A stretch of 64,000 nt of DNA from Metabacillus rhizolycopersici (GTDB lineage Bacteria; Bacillota; Bacilli; Bacillales; Bacillaceae), in contig NZ_JAIQUM010000004.1 in NCBI RefSeq assembly GCF_020075705.1, positions 82,449 to 146,448 on the forward strand, in the 5' to 3' direction. Position numbers and translations under genes: made by a program. The notes under the pieces were generated by a model. The model searched no databases, was not told the origin of the DNA, and saw nothing but the letters and a program-made list of their open reading frames with translations. Position 1 is the stretch's first letter. Each line of letters opens with the position of its first letter. Shown here one piece after another: positions 43,885 to 53,358 of the stretch.

Positions 43885-46800
43885 ATGACTTTCAATCAAA
43901 TTCCTAAGGCACAAGGTCTCTACCGTCCTGAGTTTGAACATGACGCATGCGGTATTGGTTTATACGCTCATATAAAAGGTCACGCAACACATGATATCGT
44001 GAAAAAAGGATTAAATATGCTTTGCAGATTAGACCACAGAGGAGGGCAAGGCAGTGACCCGCTAACAGGAGATGGTGCTGGCTTAATGGTACAAATTCCT
44101 GATGCATTCTTTAAAAAGAATTGCCAAGAAATGACTCTTCCTGAAAATGGACGTTACGGAGTCGGGATGATGTTCTTCTCTAATGACGACTCAGAGCGAG
44201 ATCAAATCGAAGCACAGCTTACTAAATTGATTGAGGAAGAAGGTCAAACCTTATTAGGTTGGAGAACAGTTCCAGTCAATGCTAATGACATTGGACCAGT
44301 TGCAAAAATGAGCTGTCCGGTCGTTCGCCAAGTATTTATTGGTGCAAATGATAGCATTGCAGACCATATTACTTTTGAACGTAAATTATATGTGATTCGT
44401 AAACAAGCAGAAAATTGGGCAAGAGAGCGTGAACTACGTTTCTACTTTACAAGTCTTTCAAGCAGTACAATTGTTTATAAAGGACTTCTAACTCCTGAAC
44501 AAGTGGATGCATTTTATTTAGACCTACAGGATGATGACTTTATTTCAGCATTTTCATTAGTACATTCACGCTTTAGTACGAATACATTCCCTAGTTGGGA
44601 GAGAGCACATCCAAATCGTTATTTAATCCATAATGGTGAAATAAACACGCTTCGTGGAAACATGAACTGGATGAAAGCAAGGGAGCAGCAATTTGTATCT
44701 GAAGCATTTGGTGAGGATCTTCAAAAAGTATTACCAATATTAGATGCAGATGGAAGTGATTCATCTATTTTGGATAATGCATTTGAATTTTTCGTATTAG
44801 CAGGTCGTAAACCAGCTCATGCAGCCATGATGATGATTCCTGAGCCTTGGACAGAGAATCCCCATATGAGTCCTGAGAAGAGAGCATTTTACGAATACCA
44901 TAGTTGCTTGATGGAACCGTGGGATGGTCCAACAGCTATTTCATTTACAAATGGAAAGCAAATTGGAGCGATTTTGGATCGAAACGGACTGCGTCCAGCA
45001 CGTTACTATGTAACAAAGGATGATTACATTATTTTCTCATCTGAGGTAGGAGTTATTGAAGTTGAAGAAGAGAATGTTCTTTATAAGGATCGTCTAAGTC
45101 CTGGGAAAATGCTTTTAATTGATTTAGAAGAAGGTCGGATTGTTTCAGATGATGAAATTAAAGCAGAAATGGCGAAACAAGAGCCATACCAAGAATGGTT
45201 AAACGAGCAACTCAGTAAACTTGATAATGAAAACGAAGTATTGATTGAAGAAGAGGTGCTGGATATTTCAGAACGTCAACGTGCGTTTGGGTATACGTAC
45301 GAAGATATTCAAAAGTATTTGCTTCCACTCATTACGGAAGGGAAGGATCCACTCGGATCAATGGGGAATGATATACCACTTGCGGTGCTATCAGAACGTC
45401 CACAATCACTTTTCAATTACTTTAAACAACTATTTGCTCAAGTAACAAACCCTCCAATTGATGCAATTAGAGAGCAAATTGTTACGTCATCAATGACATT
45501 ATTAGGGGCAGAAGGAAATATTCTTCACCCAAATAAGGAAAATGCACGTAGAATTCAGTTGGATTCACCGGTTCTTTCTAATCATCAACTATCACAATTA
45601 CGCTTGAATCTTTACGATGGGTTTAAGAGCAAAACAATACCGACTTTATTTACTGAAAATTTAGAATATTCTTTACAAAAGATTTGTTTAGAAGCAGAAA
45701 AAGCAATTGCTGAAGGCGTAAATATTATCATTTTATCTGATCGTGAAATGAATTCAGAGAAAGTTGCTATTCCTGTATTATTAGCTGCAGCAGCTTTACA
45801 TCAGTATTTAGTGCGCCTGGGGACACGCACAAAGACAAGTATAGTAATTGAATCGGGTGAGGTTAGAGAGGTACATCATTTTGCTGCATTAATCGGTTAC
45901 GGTGTTGATGCAATTAACCCATACTTGGTATTTGCAACATATAAAGAAGCTGTACTTGATGGAAGTTTAACCGTAAGTTATGAAGAAACAGTAGCAAAAT
46001 ACATCAAAGGTATTACAGAAGGTGTCGTAAAAGTAATGTCTAAAATGGGTATCTCGACTGTACAGAGCTACCGTGGTGCACAAGTTTTTGAAGCTGTTGG
46101 TATTAGTTCTGATGTAATTGACCGTTATTTTACAGGAACTGTATCTCAACTTGATGGAATTGACTTAGCAACAATTGCAAATGAAGCAACTTTACGCCAT
46201 AAAGAAGCTTATTCAGAAAAAGTTGATAAAACGTTAGATTCAGGTAGTGATTTTCAGTGGAGAAAAACTGGCGAGCATCACGCATTTAATCCGGCGACAA
46301 TCCATACGCTACAATGGGCTTGCCGAAAAAATGATTATACATTGTTTAAGAAATTTTCTCAGGCAGCAAATGAAGAGAGAATTGGATTTTTACGAAACCT
46401 ATTTTCCTTCAACAGTAATAGACAGTCACTATCGATCGATGAAGTTGAATCTGTGGATTCAATTGTAAAACGATTCAAATCAGGTGCAATGTCATTCGGT
46501 TCATTAAGTAAGGAAGCTCACGAAACACTAGCTATTGCGATGAACCGTTTAGGTGGAAAAAGCAACAGTGGTGAAGGTGGAGAAGATTCGAAACGTTATA
46601 TCGCTGATGAAAATGGTGACTTCCGCAGAAGTGCGATTAAACAGATTGCATCAGGTCGTTTTGGAGTGAAAAGTCATTATTTAGTGAATGCTGACGAACT
46701 TCAAATCAAAATGGCTCAGGGGGCTAAACCTGGTGAAGGTGGTCAGTTACCTGGTAATAAGGTTTACCCATGGGTTGCAGATGTTCGTGGTTCAACACCT

Positions 46801-48453
46801 GGTGTGGGATTGATTTCACCTCCACCACATCATGATATCTATTCTATTGAAGATTTAGCACAGCTGATTCATGATCTAAAAAATGCAAATCGCGATGCAC
46901 GTATTAGCGTTAAGTTAGTTTCTAAGTCAGGTGTAGGGACAATTGCCGCAGGTGTTGCAAAAGGTGCTGCTGATGTCATTGTTATTAGTGGTTATGATGG
47001 AGGGACTGGCGCTTCTCCGAAAACGAGTATTAAACATACTGGTTTACCATGGGAACTAGGTTTAGCTGAAGCGCATCAAACGCTAATGCTAAATGGCCTG
47101 CGTGAACGTGTTGTCTTAGAAACTGATGGAAAATTAATGACAGGCCGCGACGTTGTGATGGCAGCAATTTTAGGTGCGGAGGAATACGGGTTTGCAACAG
47201 CTCCACTAGTTGTAATGGGTTGTATCATGATGCGTGTTTGCCATTTAGATACTTGTCCAGTTGGTGTTGCAACGCAAAATCCGGAACTACGTGAAAAATT
47301 TGCTGGTGATCCAGATCATATTGTCAACTACATGCGTTTTGTTGCAAAAGAAGTTCGTGAAATCATGGCAGAGCTTGGCTTTAAAAACATGGAAGAAATG
47401 GTTGGAAGTACAGATATTTTACAAGTAAGTGATCGTGCAAAAGCGCATTGGAAAGCGAAGCATCTGAATTTATCAACCCTTTTATATCAGCCGGAGGGCA
47501 CACGTACTGCGAAATTTAAGCAAAACCATAAAATCGAACAATCGCTCGATATGGTTGAAATATTACCAGTTGTCAAAAATGCCATTGAAACAGGAACTCA
47601 AATTGATAAATCGTTTACTATCAAAAATATTAATCGTGTAGCCGGTACAATTGTTGGAAGTGAAATTTCTAAACGTTACGGTGAAGAAGGATTACCTGAA
47701 GACACGATCACCCTACGTTTTAATGGTTCTGCTGGCCAAAGCTTTGGTGCATTTATTCCTAGTGGTGTTACGATGGAATTAACTGGTGATGCTAACGATT
47801 ATATTGGTAAAGGTCTTTCAGGTGGGAAAATCATCGTCACTCCACCTGAAAAAACAAGCATTGTTGCTACTGATAATGTCATTATCGGTAACGTACCATT
47901 TTATGGTGCTACTAGTGGTAAGGCATATATCAACGGACGTGCAGGTGAACGATTTGCTGTCCGTAACAGTGGGGCAAATGTTGTTGTTGAGGGAGTCGGT
48001 GACCATGGCTGTGAATATATGACAGGTGGTCAGGTTGTCATCTTGGGTGAAGTAGGAAAGAATTTTGGTGCTGGTATGTCAGGTGGTATTGCCTACGTAC
48101 TTGTTGATAATAAAGATCAATTTATCGCTCAGTGTAATAGAGAAATGATCGAATTCGAAAGTTTAGTAGATGAAAAAGAGATAAGATCGCTTGAGGATAT
48201 GATCCAAAAACATTTCGATTATACGAATAGTAAGAAGGCTGAAATTATCCTTGATAATTGGGAAGAAGTAATATCTAAGTTTGTTAAAGTAATTCCAAAG
48301 GATTACAAACGAATGATGGAAAGAATTGAAGAACAAATGCAAGCAGGATTAACTGCTGAGGACGCAGTAATGAGTGCCTTTGAGGCGAATGCCATAACAG
48401 AAAAAAAAGGATCGGTAGCAAGTATTGACCGCTCTGAAGCAATCGTACAGTAG
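43885..48453 (+). CDS. gltA: Glutamate synthase (NADPH) large subunit
   Basis: A 1522-residue enzyme (B. subtilis GltA 1520) that moves the glutamine amide onto 2-oxoglutarate. The class II amidotransferase domain begins at Cys22 in FEHDACGIGLYAH after a short propeptide. The central domain follows, then the FMN/synthase domain with KSNSGEGGEDSKRY, PGEGGQLPGNKVYPWVA and GYDGGTGASPKTS. The 3Fe-4S cysteines are in CIMMRVCHLDTCPVGVATQ, and the C-terminal GXGXG beta-helix region runs about 1250-1480. The ribosome site is AGGGGGAG. Regulated by divergent gltC. Confidence 0.97.
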   Translation: MTFNQIPKAQGLYRPEFEHDACGIGLYAHIKGHATHDIVKKGLNMLCRLDHRGGQGSDPLTGDGAGLMVQIPDAFFKKNCQEMTLPENGRYGVGMMFFSNDDSERDQIEAQLTKLIEEEGQTLLGWRTVPVNANDIGPVAKMSCPVVRQVFIGANDSIADHITFERKLYVIRKQAENWARERELRFYFTSLSSSTIVYKGLLTPEQVDAFYLDLQDDDFISAFSLVHSRFSTNTFPSWERAHPNRYLIHNGEINTLRGNMNWMKAREQQFVSEAFGEDLQKVLPILDADGSDSSILDNAFEFFVLAGRKPAHAAMMMIPEPWTENPHMSPEKRAFYEYHSCLMEPWDGPTAISFTNGKQIGAILDRNGLRPARYYVTKDDYIIFSSEVGVIEVEEENVLYKDRLSPGKMLLIDLEEGRIVSDDEIKAEMAKQEPYQEWLNEQLSKLDNENEVLIEEEVLDISERQRAFGYTYEDIQKYLLPLITEGKDPLGSMGNDIPLAVLSERPQSLFNYFKQLFAQVTNPPIDAIREQIVTSSMTLLGAEGNILHPNKENARRIQLDSPVLSNHQLSQLRLNLYDGFKSKTIPTLFTENLEYSLQKICLEAEKAIAEGVNIIILSDREMNSEKVAIPVLLAAAALHQYLVRLGTRTKTSIVIESGEVREVHHFAALIGYGVDAINPYLVFATYKEAVLDGSLTVSYEETVAKYIKGITEGVVKVMSKMGISTVQSYRGAQVFEAVGISSDVIDRYFTGTVSQLDGIDLATIANEATLRHKEAYSEKVDKTLDSGSDFQWRKTGEHHAFNPATIHTLQWACRKNDYTLFKKFSQAANEERIGFLRNLFSFNSNRQSLSIDEVESVDSIVKRFKSGAMSFGSLSKEAHETLAIAMNRLGGKSNSGEGGEDSKRYIADENGDFRRSAIKQIASGRFGVKSHYLVNADELQIKMAQGAKPGEGGQLPGNKVYPWVADVRGSTPGVGLISPPPHHDIYSIEDLAQLIHDLKNANRDARISVKLVSKSGVGTIAAGVAKGAADVIVISGYDGGTGASPKTSIKHTGLPWELGLAEAHQTLMLNGLRERVVLETDGKLMTGRDVVMAAILGAEEYGFATAPLVVMGCIMMRVCHLDTCPVGVATQNPELREKFAGDPDHIVNYMRFVAKEVREIMAELGFKNMEEMVGSTDILQVSDRAKAHWKAKHLNLSTLLYQPEGTRTAKFKQNHKIEQSLDMVEILPVVKNAIETGTQIDKSFTIKNINRVAGTIVGSEISKRYGEEGLPEDTITLRFNGSAGQSFGAFIPSGVTMELTGDANDYIGKGLSGGKIIVTPPEKTSIVATDNVIIGNVPFYGATSGKAYINGRAGERFAVRNSGANVVVEGVGDHGCEYMTGGQVVILGEVGKNFGAGMSGGIAYVLVDNKDQFIAQCNREMIEFESLVDEKEIRSLEDMIQKHFDYTNSKKAEIILDNWEEVISKFVKVIPKDYKRMMERIEEQMQAGLTAEDAVMSAFEANAITEKKGSVASIDRSEAIVQ

Positions 48454-48465
48454 AAAGGGGAGAGC

Positions 48466-49953
48466 ATGATGGGGAAAGCAACAGGTTTTTTAGAATTCAA
48501 ACGTGAAGAGGCGACTGAACGTGAGCCTCTTACACGTTTAAATGACTGGAAAGAATATACGGCTCCTTCCACTGAGGAAAAGCTAAGCAGACAAGGGTCA
48601 CGTTGTATGGATTGCGCCACTCCTTTCTGTCATATTGGTACCGAGATCAATGGTTTTACTTCAGGTTGTCCAATTCATAACCTAATTCCTGAGTGGAATG
48701 ATTTAGTTTATCGTGGAAGATGGAAGGAAGCCTTAGATCGTCTTATGAAAACGAACAATTTTCCTGAATTTACAGGAAGGGTTTGTCCTGCCCCATGTGA
48801 AGGGTCCTGTAACGTAGCCATTTCTGACCCTGCCGTGACAATTAAAAACATTGAAAAGGCGATTATTGATAAGGGCTTTGAAAATGGATGGATTACACCT
48901 CGTAAACCCACAAAACGAACAGGTAAAAAAATTGCGATCGTTGGGTCTGGACCTGCTGGCTTAGCAAGTGCTGATCAACTTAACCAAGCTGGACATTCTG
49001 TTACAGTTTTTGAACGTGCTGACCGTCCAGGTGGCTTATTAACGTATGGAATTCCAAATATGAAACTTGATAAAGGGATTGTTGAGCGACGTATTAACTT
49101 GTTAAGTCAAGAAGGGATTAGGTTTGTTACAAATACTGAAGTAGGTAAAGATATTACGTCTGAAGAACTACGTGAACAATTTGATGCAGTCATTTTATGT
49201 GTTGGTGCACAAAAGCAGCGTGATTTAGTGATTGAAGGTCGTGAATCAAATGGAGTTCACTTCGCGATGGATTATTTAACGACTTCTACAAAGAGCTATC
49301 TTGATTCAAATTTTGAAGATGGAAAGTTCATTAATGCGGAAGATAAAGATGTTATTGTCATTGGTGGTGGAGATACAGGTGCTGACTGTGTGGCAACTGC
49401 TCTACGTCAAAATTGTAAAAGCGTCGTTCAATTCGGTAAGCATCCTAAACTACCAATGTCACGTACACATGAAAATATGTGGCCTGAGGCACCACATGTA
49501 TTCACGATGGAGTACGCATATGAAGAAGCTGAAGCAAAATTTGGTGCAGACCCACGTGAATATTCAATCCAGACGAAAAAGCTGGTTGCGGATGAAAGTG
49601 GAAATCTAAAAGAGCTTCATACGATTCAAATGGAAAAATGTAAAGATGAAGATGGTCGTTATTACTTTAAAGAAATTCCAGGAACGGAAAAAATATGGCC
49701 AGCTCAATTAGTCTTTATTGCAATTGGTTTTGAAGGTGCAGAACAGCCTGTATTAAAGCAATTTAATGTTGAAACAACGGGGAGAAATGTTATTTCGGCA
49801 AAATATGGGGATTTCCAAACGAATATTGCAGGCGTGTTTGCTGCAGGTGATGCAAGACGTGGTCAAAGCTTAATTGTTTGGGCAATCAATGAAGGTCGTG
49901 AAGTTGCTCGTGAAGTTGATCTTTATTTAATGGGAAATACTGTTTTAGCATAA
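48466..49953 (+). CDS. gltB: Glutamate synthase (NADPH) small subunit
   Basis: A 495-residue FAD iron-sulfur protein that feeds NADPH electrons to GltA. The N-terminal part has Cys clusters (CMDCATPFCH, CPAPCEGSCN) for two [4Fe-4S] centres. It then shows the FAD GSGPAGLASADQLNQAGHSV, the RPGGLLTYGIPNMKLDK signature, the NADPH GGGDTGADCVATA motif and the end GVFAAGDARRGQSLIVWAI. It starts 12 bases after gltA. A strong terminator follows. Confidence 0.96.
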   Translation: MMGKATGFLEFKREEATEREPLTRLNDWKEYTAPSTEEKLSRQGSRCMDCATPFCHIGTEINGFTSGCPIHNLIPEWNDLVYRGRWKEALDRLMKTNNFPEFTGRVCPAPCEGSCNVAISDPAVTIKNIEKAIIDKGFENGWITPRKPTKRTGKKIAIVGSGPAGLASADQLNQAGHSVTVFERADRPGGLLTYGIPNMKLDKGIVERRINLLSQEGIRFVTNTEVGKDITSEELREQFDAVILCVGAQKQRDLVIEGRESNGVHFAMDYLTTSTKSYLDSNFEDGKFINAEDKDVIVIGGGDTGADCVATALRQNCKSVVQFGKHPKLPMSRTHENMWPEAPHVFTMEYAYEEAEAKFGADPREYSIQTKKLVADESGNLKELHTIQMEKCKDEDGRYYFKEIPGTEKIWPAQLVFIAIGFEGAEQPVLKQFNVETTGRNVISAKYGDFQTNIAGVFAAGDARRGQSLIVWAINEGREVAREVDLYLMGNTVLA

Positions 49954-49986
49954 TATAGTTAGCTTACTATCGCATTCAATAAGTAG

Positions 49987-50033
49987 AATAGCCCAATGTG
50001 TGTTCTTTACTACACATTGGGCTATTCTTTTTT
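49987..50033 (+). terminator. Terminator of gltAB
   Basis: A 15-bp perfect stem, AATAGCCCAATGTGT (49987-50001) with its complement (50012-50026), then C-T7. Confidence 0.92.
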
Positions 50034-50159
50034 TACGATTTGTGTACGAATTGATACTATATTAGAAAATATTATCGATTTCTTTAGATAGTAATGTAAT
50101 GAATGACAAACTATAGTAAAATAGTCTAATCATTAAGCGTTTATTCTAAGGAGCAAATT

Positions 50160-51791
50160 ATGCCTAATAAAGTTAAATTGATCATCTCATATATAGTAGT
50201 TAGTTCATTATGGCTAATTGCAACAGATAACCTGGTTGTATATTTAAATATCTCAGAGGAAGTACGATTGATTTTTCGAAATGTAAAAGGTTTTCTATTC
50301 GTATTACTTACAAGTTTCTATATTTATTATTTAATCTTAAAAAAAGAAGCCTATGAAAATGAAAAGGAAGAAACAAATAAGTTGAACATTTTGATCAATT
50401 CCATGGTCGATTTTGTGAGTTTTAAAGATGGAGAAGGTAGATGGACAAGGGCAAATGATTTTGCATTAAAGCTTTTTCAACTTGAGAATATTGACTACCG
50501 AGGTAAAAAAGATTCTGAACTTGCCGTTTATAGTGAATTTTATACAGATGTAATGAGGTATTGTGAAATATCTGATGAAGAGGCTTGGTTAAACGAGAAG
50601 CCTAGTCGATGTATAGAAGAAATTCCAAAAAGAGATGGCTCATTCAAAACATTTTCTACAATTAAAATTCCGATTTTTAATAAAGATGGTTCTAGAAAAG
50701 AATTAGTCGTATTAGGAAGAGACGTTTCTGAGAAAATTTCTGCAGAAAAGAAGTTAGCGGAAAGTGAGCAACGATATAAATCACTTTTTGAGTTTAATCC
50801 AGAGTTAGTTTACATGATCGATTTAGAAGGTAGACTTACGAATGCAAACGATCATTTTTATCGGATTACTGGCTATCAAATTGAGGATTTTCTAACTAAA
50901 ACAATCGAATCTCTCATCTCCGAAAAGAATCGTTTTTGTGCTTTTAAGTCATTTTTAGAGCTTGTTCGTCATAATAAAACATGGGTTAATAAAGAAATTG
51001 AAATTATTACAAAAGATAAAAAGCAGAAATTGTTGCGCGTTACAGCCGTTCCGATGATTATCGACGATCAAATAGTAGGGTTAATTGGATATGCATACGA
51101 TATGACAAAAGAAAGAGAAACCGAACAGATGCTTCTTAAAACAGAAAAATTATCTGTCGTAGGAGAATTAGCTGCAAGTGTTGCGCATGAAATTAGGAAT
51201 CCATTAACTTCATTAAAAGGGTTTGTACAATTATTGCAATCCTCTAATAAAGAAAATGAACATTATCATCAAATTATGCTTGATGAACTTGAACGAATTA
51301 ATATTATTGCCAGCGAGCTTTTAGTATTAGCGAAGCCTCAACAAATTCAATTTCAAAAACGAAATATTAATGAATTGTTACAAAGTGTGAAATCATTGCT
51401 TCAGTCTGAAGCAAATCTTTATAATGTTGAGTTAGAACTAGTAGAAAATAATCAAATTCCTTTGATCGATTGTGAACCGAATCAATTGAAACAATTATTT
51501 ATTAATATCATGAAAAACTCAATAGAGGCTTCTTCTAAAAAAATCCAAGTGAAGGTAGAGATGGTCGATCAGGAAAAAATTCGCATCCAATTTAAGGATG
51601 ATGGCTGTGGAATGGATGAAGAAAGAGTAAAGCATCTAGGTGAACCTTTTTACTCTGTGAAAGAAAAAGGGACAGGATTAGGCTTAACAGTTAGTTACAG
51701 AATTGTAGAGTTTCATAAAGGGAAAATCCGCTTTACAAGTAAAGTAGATGAAGGAACAACGGTTGAACTAATACTTCCAATTCAAAAATGA
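50160..51791 (+). CDS. Membrane PAS-domain sensor histidine kinase, sporulation-kinase-like
   Basis: A 543-residue kinase with two membrane segments (about 5-25 and 42-61) and almost no extracellular loop, then two PAS domains (about 75-195 and 205-318). HisKA follows with phospho-His343 in ASVAHEIRNPLTSLKGFVQLL. The HATPase shows N box FINIMKNSIEAS, DDGCGMDEE, GEPFYSVKEKGTGLGLTVSYRI. The HEIRNPLT box and EPF-KGTGLGL pattern are those of KinA/KinB/KinE-group orphan kinases feeding the Spo0F phosphorelay; no response regulator gene adjoins, supporting orphan status. Signal unknown. Confidence 0.85.
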   Translation: MPNKVKLIISYIVVSSLWLIATDNLVVYLNISEEVRLIFRNVKGFLFVLLTSFYIYYLILKKEAYENEKEETNKLNILINSMVDFVSFKDGEGRWTRANDFALKLFQLENIDYRGKKDSELAVYSEFYTDVMRYCEISDEEAWLNEKPSRCIEEIPKRDGSFKTFSTIKIPIFNKDGSRKELVVLGRDVSEKISAEKKLAESEQRYKSLFEFNPELVYMIDLEGRLTNANDHFYRITGYQIEDFLTKTIESLISEKNRFCAFKSFLELVRHNKTWVNKEIEIITKDKKQKLLRVTAVPMIIDDQIVGLIGYAYDMTKERETEQMLLKTEKLSVVGELAASVAHEIRNPLTSLKGFVQLLQSSNKENEHYHQIMLDELERINIIASELLVLAKPQQIQFQKRNINELLQSVKSLLQSEANLYNVELELVENNQIPLIDCEPNQLKQLFINIMKNSIEASSKKIQVKVEMVDQEKIRIQFKDDGCGMDEERVKHLGEPFYSVKEKGTGLGLTVSYRIVEFHKGKIRFTSKVDEGTTVELILPIQK

Positions 51792-51803
51792 TCATTAAGC
51801 TCT

Positions 51804-51850
51804 ATGCTACTGTTTACTAAATATAAAAACAGTGGCATGGGGCTTATTTT
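51804..51850 (+). terminator. Terminator after the histidine kinase gene
   Basis: ATGCTACTGTTT (51804-51815) pairs with AAACAGTGGCAT (51827-51838) with one G-T pair, followed by a T-rich tract at 51847. From here to 52113 no other feature was seen. Confidence 0.7.
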
Positions 51851-52113
51851 TTCTGCTTTGGACTTACACAATAATGGGTAGCGAACATAAACAAGAAATA
51901 AGGTCGACAACGGAAATTTTCAAAAATGTCGGAGTTTGATGAAAAAGGTCTGTTCAAAAATGAACTATGACGGAAAGCGTGTAATGAAGCGTATGAAAAG
52001 GTTCACCATCGTGATTGTCTCAATCATACCAACCGTGGCATATCGTAAATAATCCAATCATTATTCTTAGGGTAATAAAGCTCAAAAATAATAACAACAA
52101 GGAGCTGCTTTAA

Positions 52114-52524
52114 GTGTTCCCGTATTATTATCAACCATTTATTCCTATGAAGTGTGTAAATGTTCCATTCCAACATAGACAGTCGAATATGGTCCCTTAC
52201 TATAATTATTCTGAATTGCCCAACAGACAATATCCGGAAGTGGATGTTACCTTATTTGAACAATCTGCAAAATCAATGCAGTTGTTACTAAAGGACGCCA
52301 ATTTGCTATTAAATAAACTAGCAGATTCTAAATCCTTTGCTCAAAAAGTTATGTATGCTGCACAGCAATCAAATACAAAGGAAGTTGATAAGTTAATTAA
52401 ATCAACAGGAATCAAGTCTGATGTATCAGCTAACATTGATCCAGATGGAATCAACTTAAAAATCTCCTCGAAAGGAAATAATACCGATTGTTGTCAGTTG
52501 AAAATTGCACTTAGATGGCGTTAA
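52114..52524 (+). CDS. Spore-coat-like protein resembling YuzC
   Basis: A 136-residue protein with GTG start after AAGGAGCTG. The N-terminus is Tyr/Pro/His-rich (MFPYYYQPFIP), as in many coat proteins. A helical region follows (VDVTLFEQSAKSMQLLLKDANLLLNKLADSKSFAQKVMYAAQ), and the protein ends in a beta region with two Cys (DCCQLKIALRWR). I recall a similar layout in B. subtilis YuzC, an inner spore coat protein; that match is from memory. It is monocistronic. Confidence 0.55.
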   Translation: MFPYYYQPFIPMKCVNVPFQHRQSNMVPYYNYSELPNRQYPEVDVTLFEQSAKSMQLLLKDANLLLNKLADSKSFAQKVMYAAQQSNTKEVDKLIKSTGIKSDVSANIDPDGINLKISSKGNNTDCCQLKIALRWR

Positions 52525-52671
52525 CTAAATAAGCATTTAAAGCAATGGAATGAAGTGTGGCGTTGTTGATTGTTTAATTGAAGACATTTGGCATAACATC
52601 AGTCCTTACTGAATAAGTTCAGAATGACCATTCTTTGTGATATCAGAATTTATAAGTTTTGGTTTCGAGAA

Positions 52672-52742
52672 TTGTCTAGCTCCAGCGCCTAGCCCCTCTT
52701 GGGTCTAAGCCTGAGGCTGATTAAGGCGCTTGCGCTTTTCTT
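52672..52742. repeat. Dispersed Bacillus palindromic repeat, copy B (compact)
   Basis: TAGCTCCAGCGCCTAGCCCC at one end and GAGGCTGATTAAGGCGCTTG at the other fold on each other, with a short centre. Nearly the same ends as at 5571-5692. It sits in the gap between the coat-like gene and the molybdenum-hydroxylase operon. The preceding 150 bases hold nothing recognised. Confidence 0.75.
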
Positions 52743-52822
52743 ATGATTATGGACAATTAATCAAAAAAGGAAAATATTGTTGGATTTTCCGTCTCATTAC
52801 TAGTTGAAAGTGAGGATGAACG

Positions 52823-53278
52823 ATGCCAAGTGAATTATACGAAGTTGAAGTCAATCTACCAATTCATTCTATATGGAATTTTGTCAGTGACATGAATAAT
52901 TGGGCACCCCTTCTGCCTGGCTATATCGAACATGAAATCCTAAATGATCGTGAATCAACTTGGAAATTTAAAAGTGATTTAGGAGTAATTAAGAAGAAGA
53001 TCCACTTAAAAGTAGATATCACAAGTTGGGTTGAGCCCACAGAAGTAACATTTAATTTGGTAGGTATCAATGAAAAAATAACTGGTAAAGGTTATTTTAA
53101 AGCACAAGCAATTGCTGAAAAGAAGTCATTGATGACAGGTTATCTTGATATTACATTTGAAGGTGCAATGGCAAAAATAATCAATTCAAAGTTAAAGAAA
53201 AACCTTACAGACATGACGAAAGAATTAACTGAGGCGATTATCGCAAAAATTCACGAAGTAGAAAATGGCGTAAGGTGA
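52823..53278 (+). CDS. CoxG-like SRPBCC-domain protein
   Basis: A 151-residue START/SRPBCC-fold protein of the carbon-monoxide-dehydrogenase subunit G group. Family marks: VEVNLPIHSIWNFVSDMNNWAPLLPGY, then GKGYFKAQAIAEKKSLMTGYLDITFEGAMAKII. CoxG relatives help recruit or anchor the assembled hydroxylase at the membrane and may bind a hydrophobic or quinone ligand. It is first of four genes, 80 bases before the large subunit. Its early place in the operon differs from the cox order of Oligotropha. Confidence 0.75.
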   Translation: MPSELYEVEVNLPIHSIWNFVSDMNNWAPLLPGYIEHEILNDRESTWKFKSDLGVIKKKIHLKVDITSWVEPTEVTFNLVGINEKITGKGYFKAQAIAEKKSLMTGYLDITFEGAMAKIINSKLKKNLTDMTKELTEAIIAKIHEVENGVR

Positions 53279-53358
53279 CACTATATCTGCTGACATCTCT
53301 TTTAAAACTAATGAAGTAGGAATTTCTTAGAGTCATTTAGGGAAAAAGAGGGGATGTA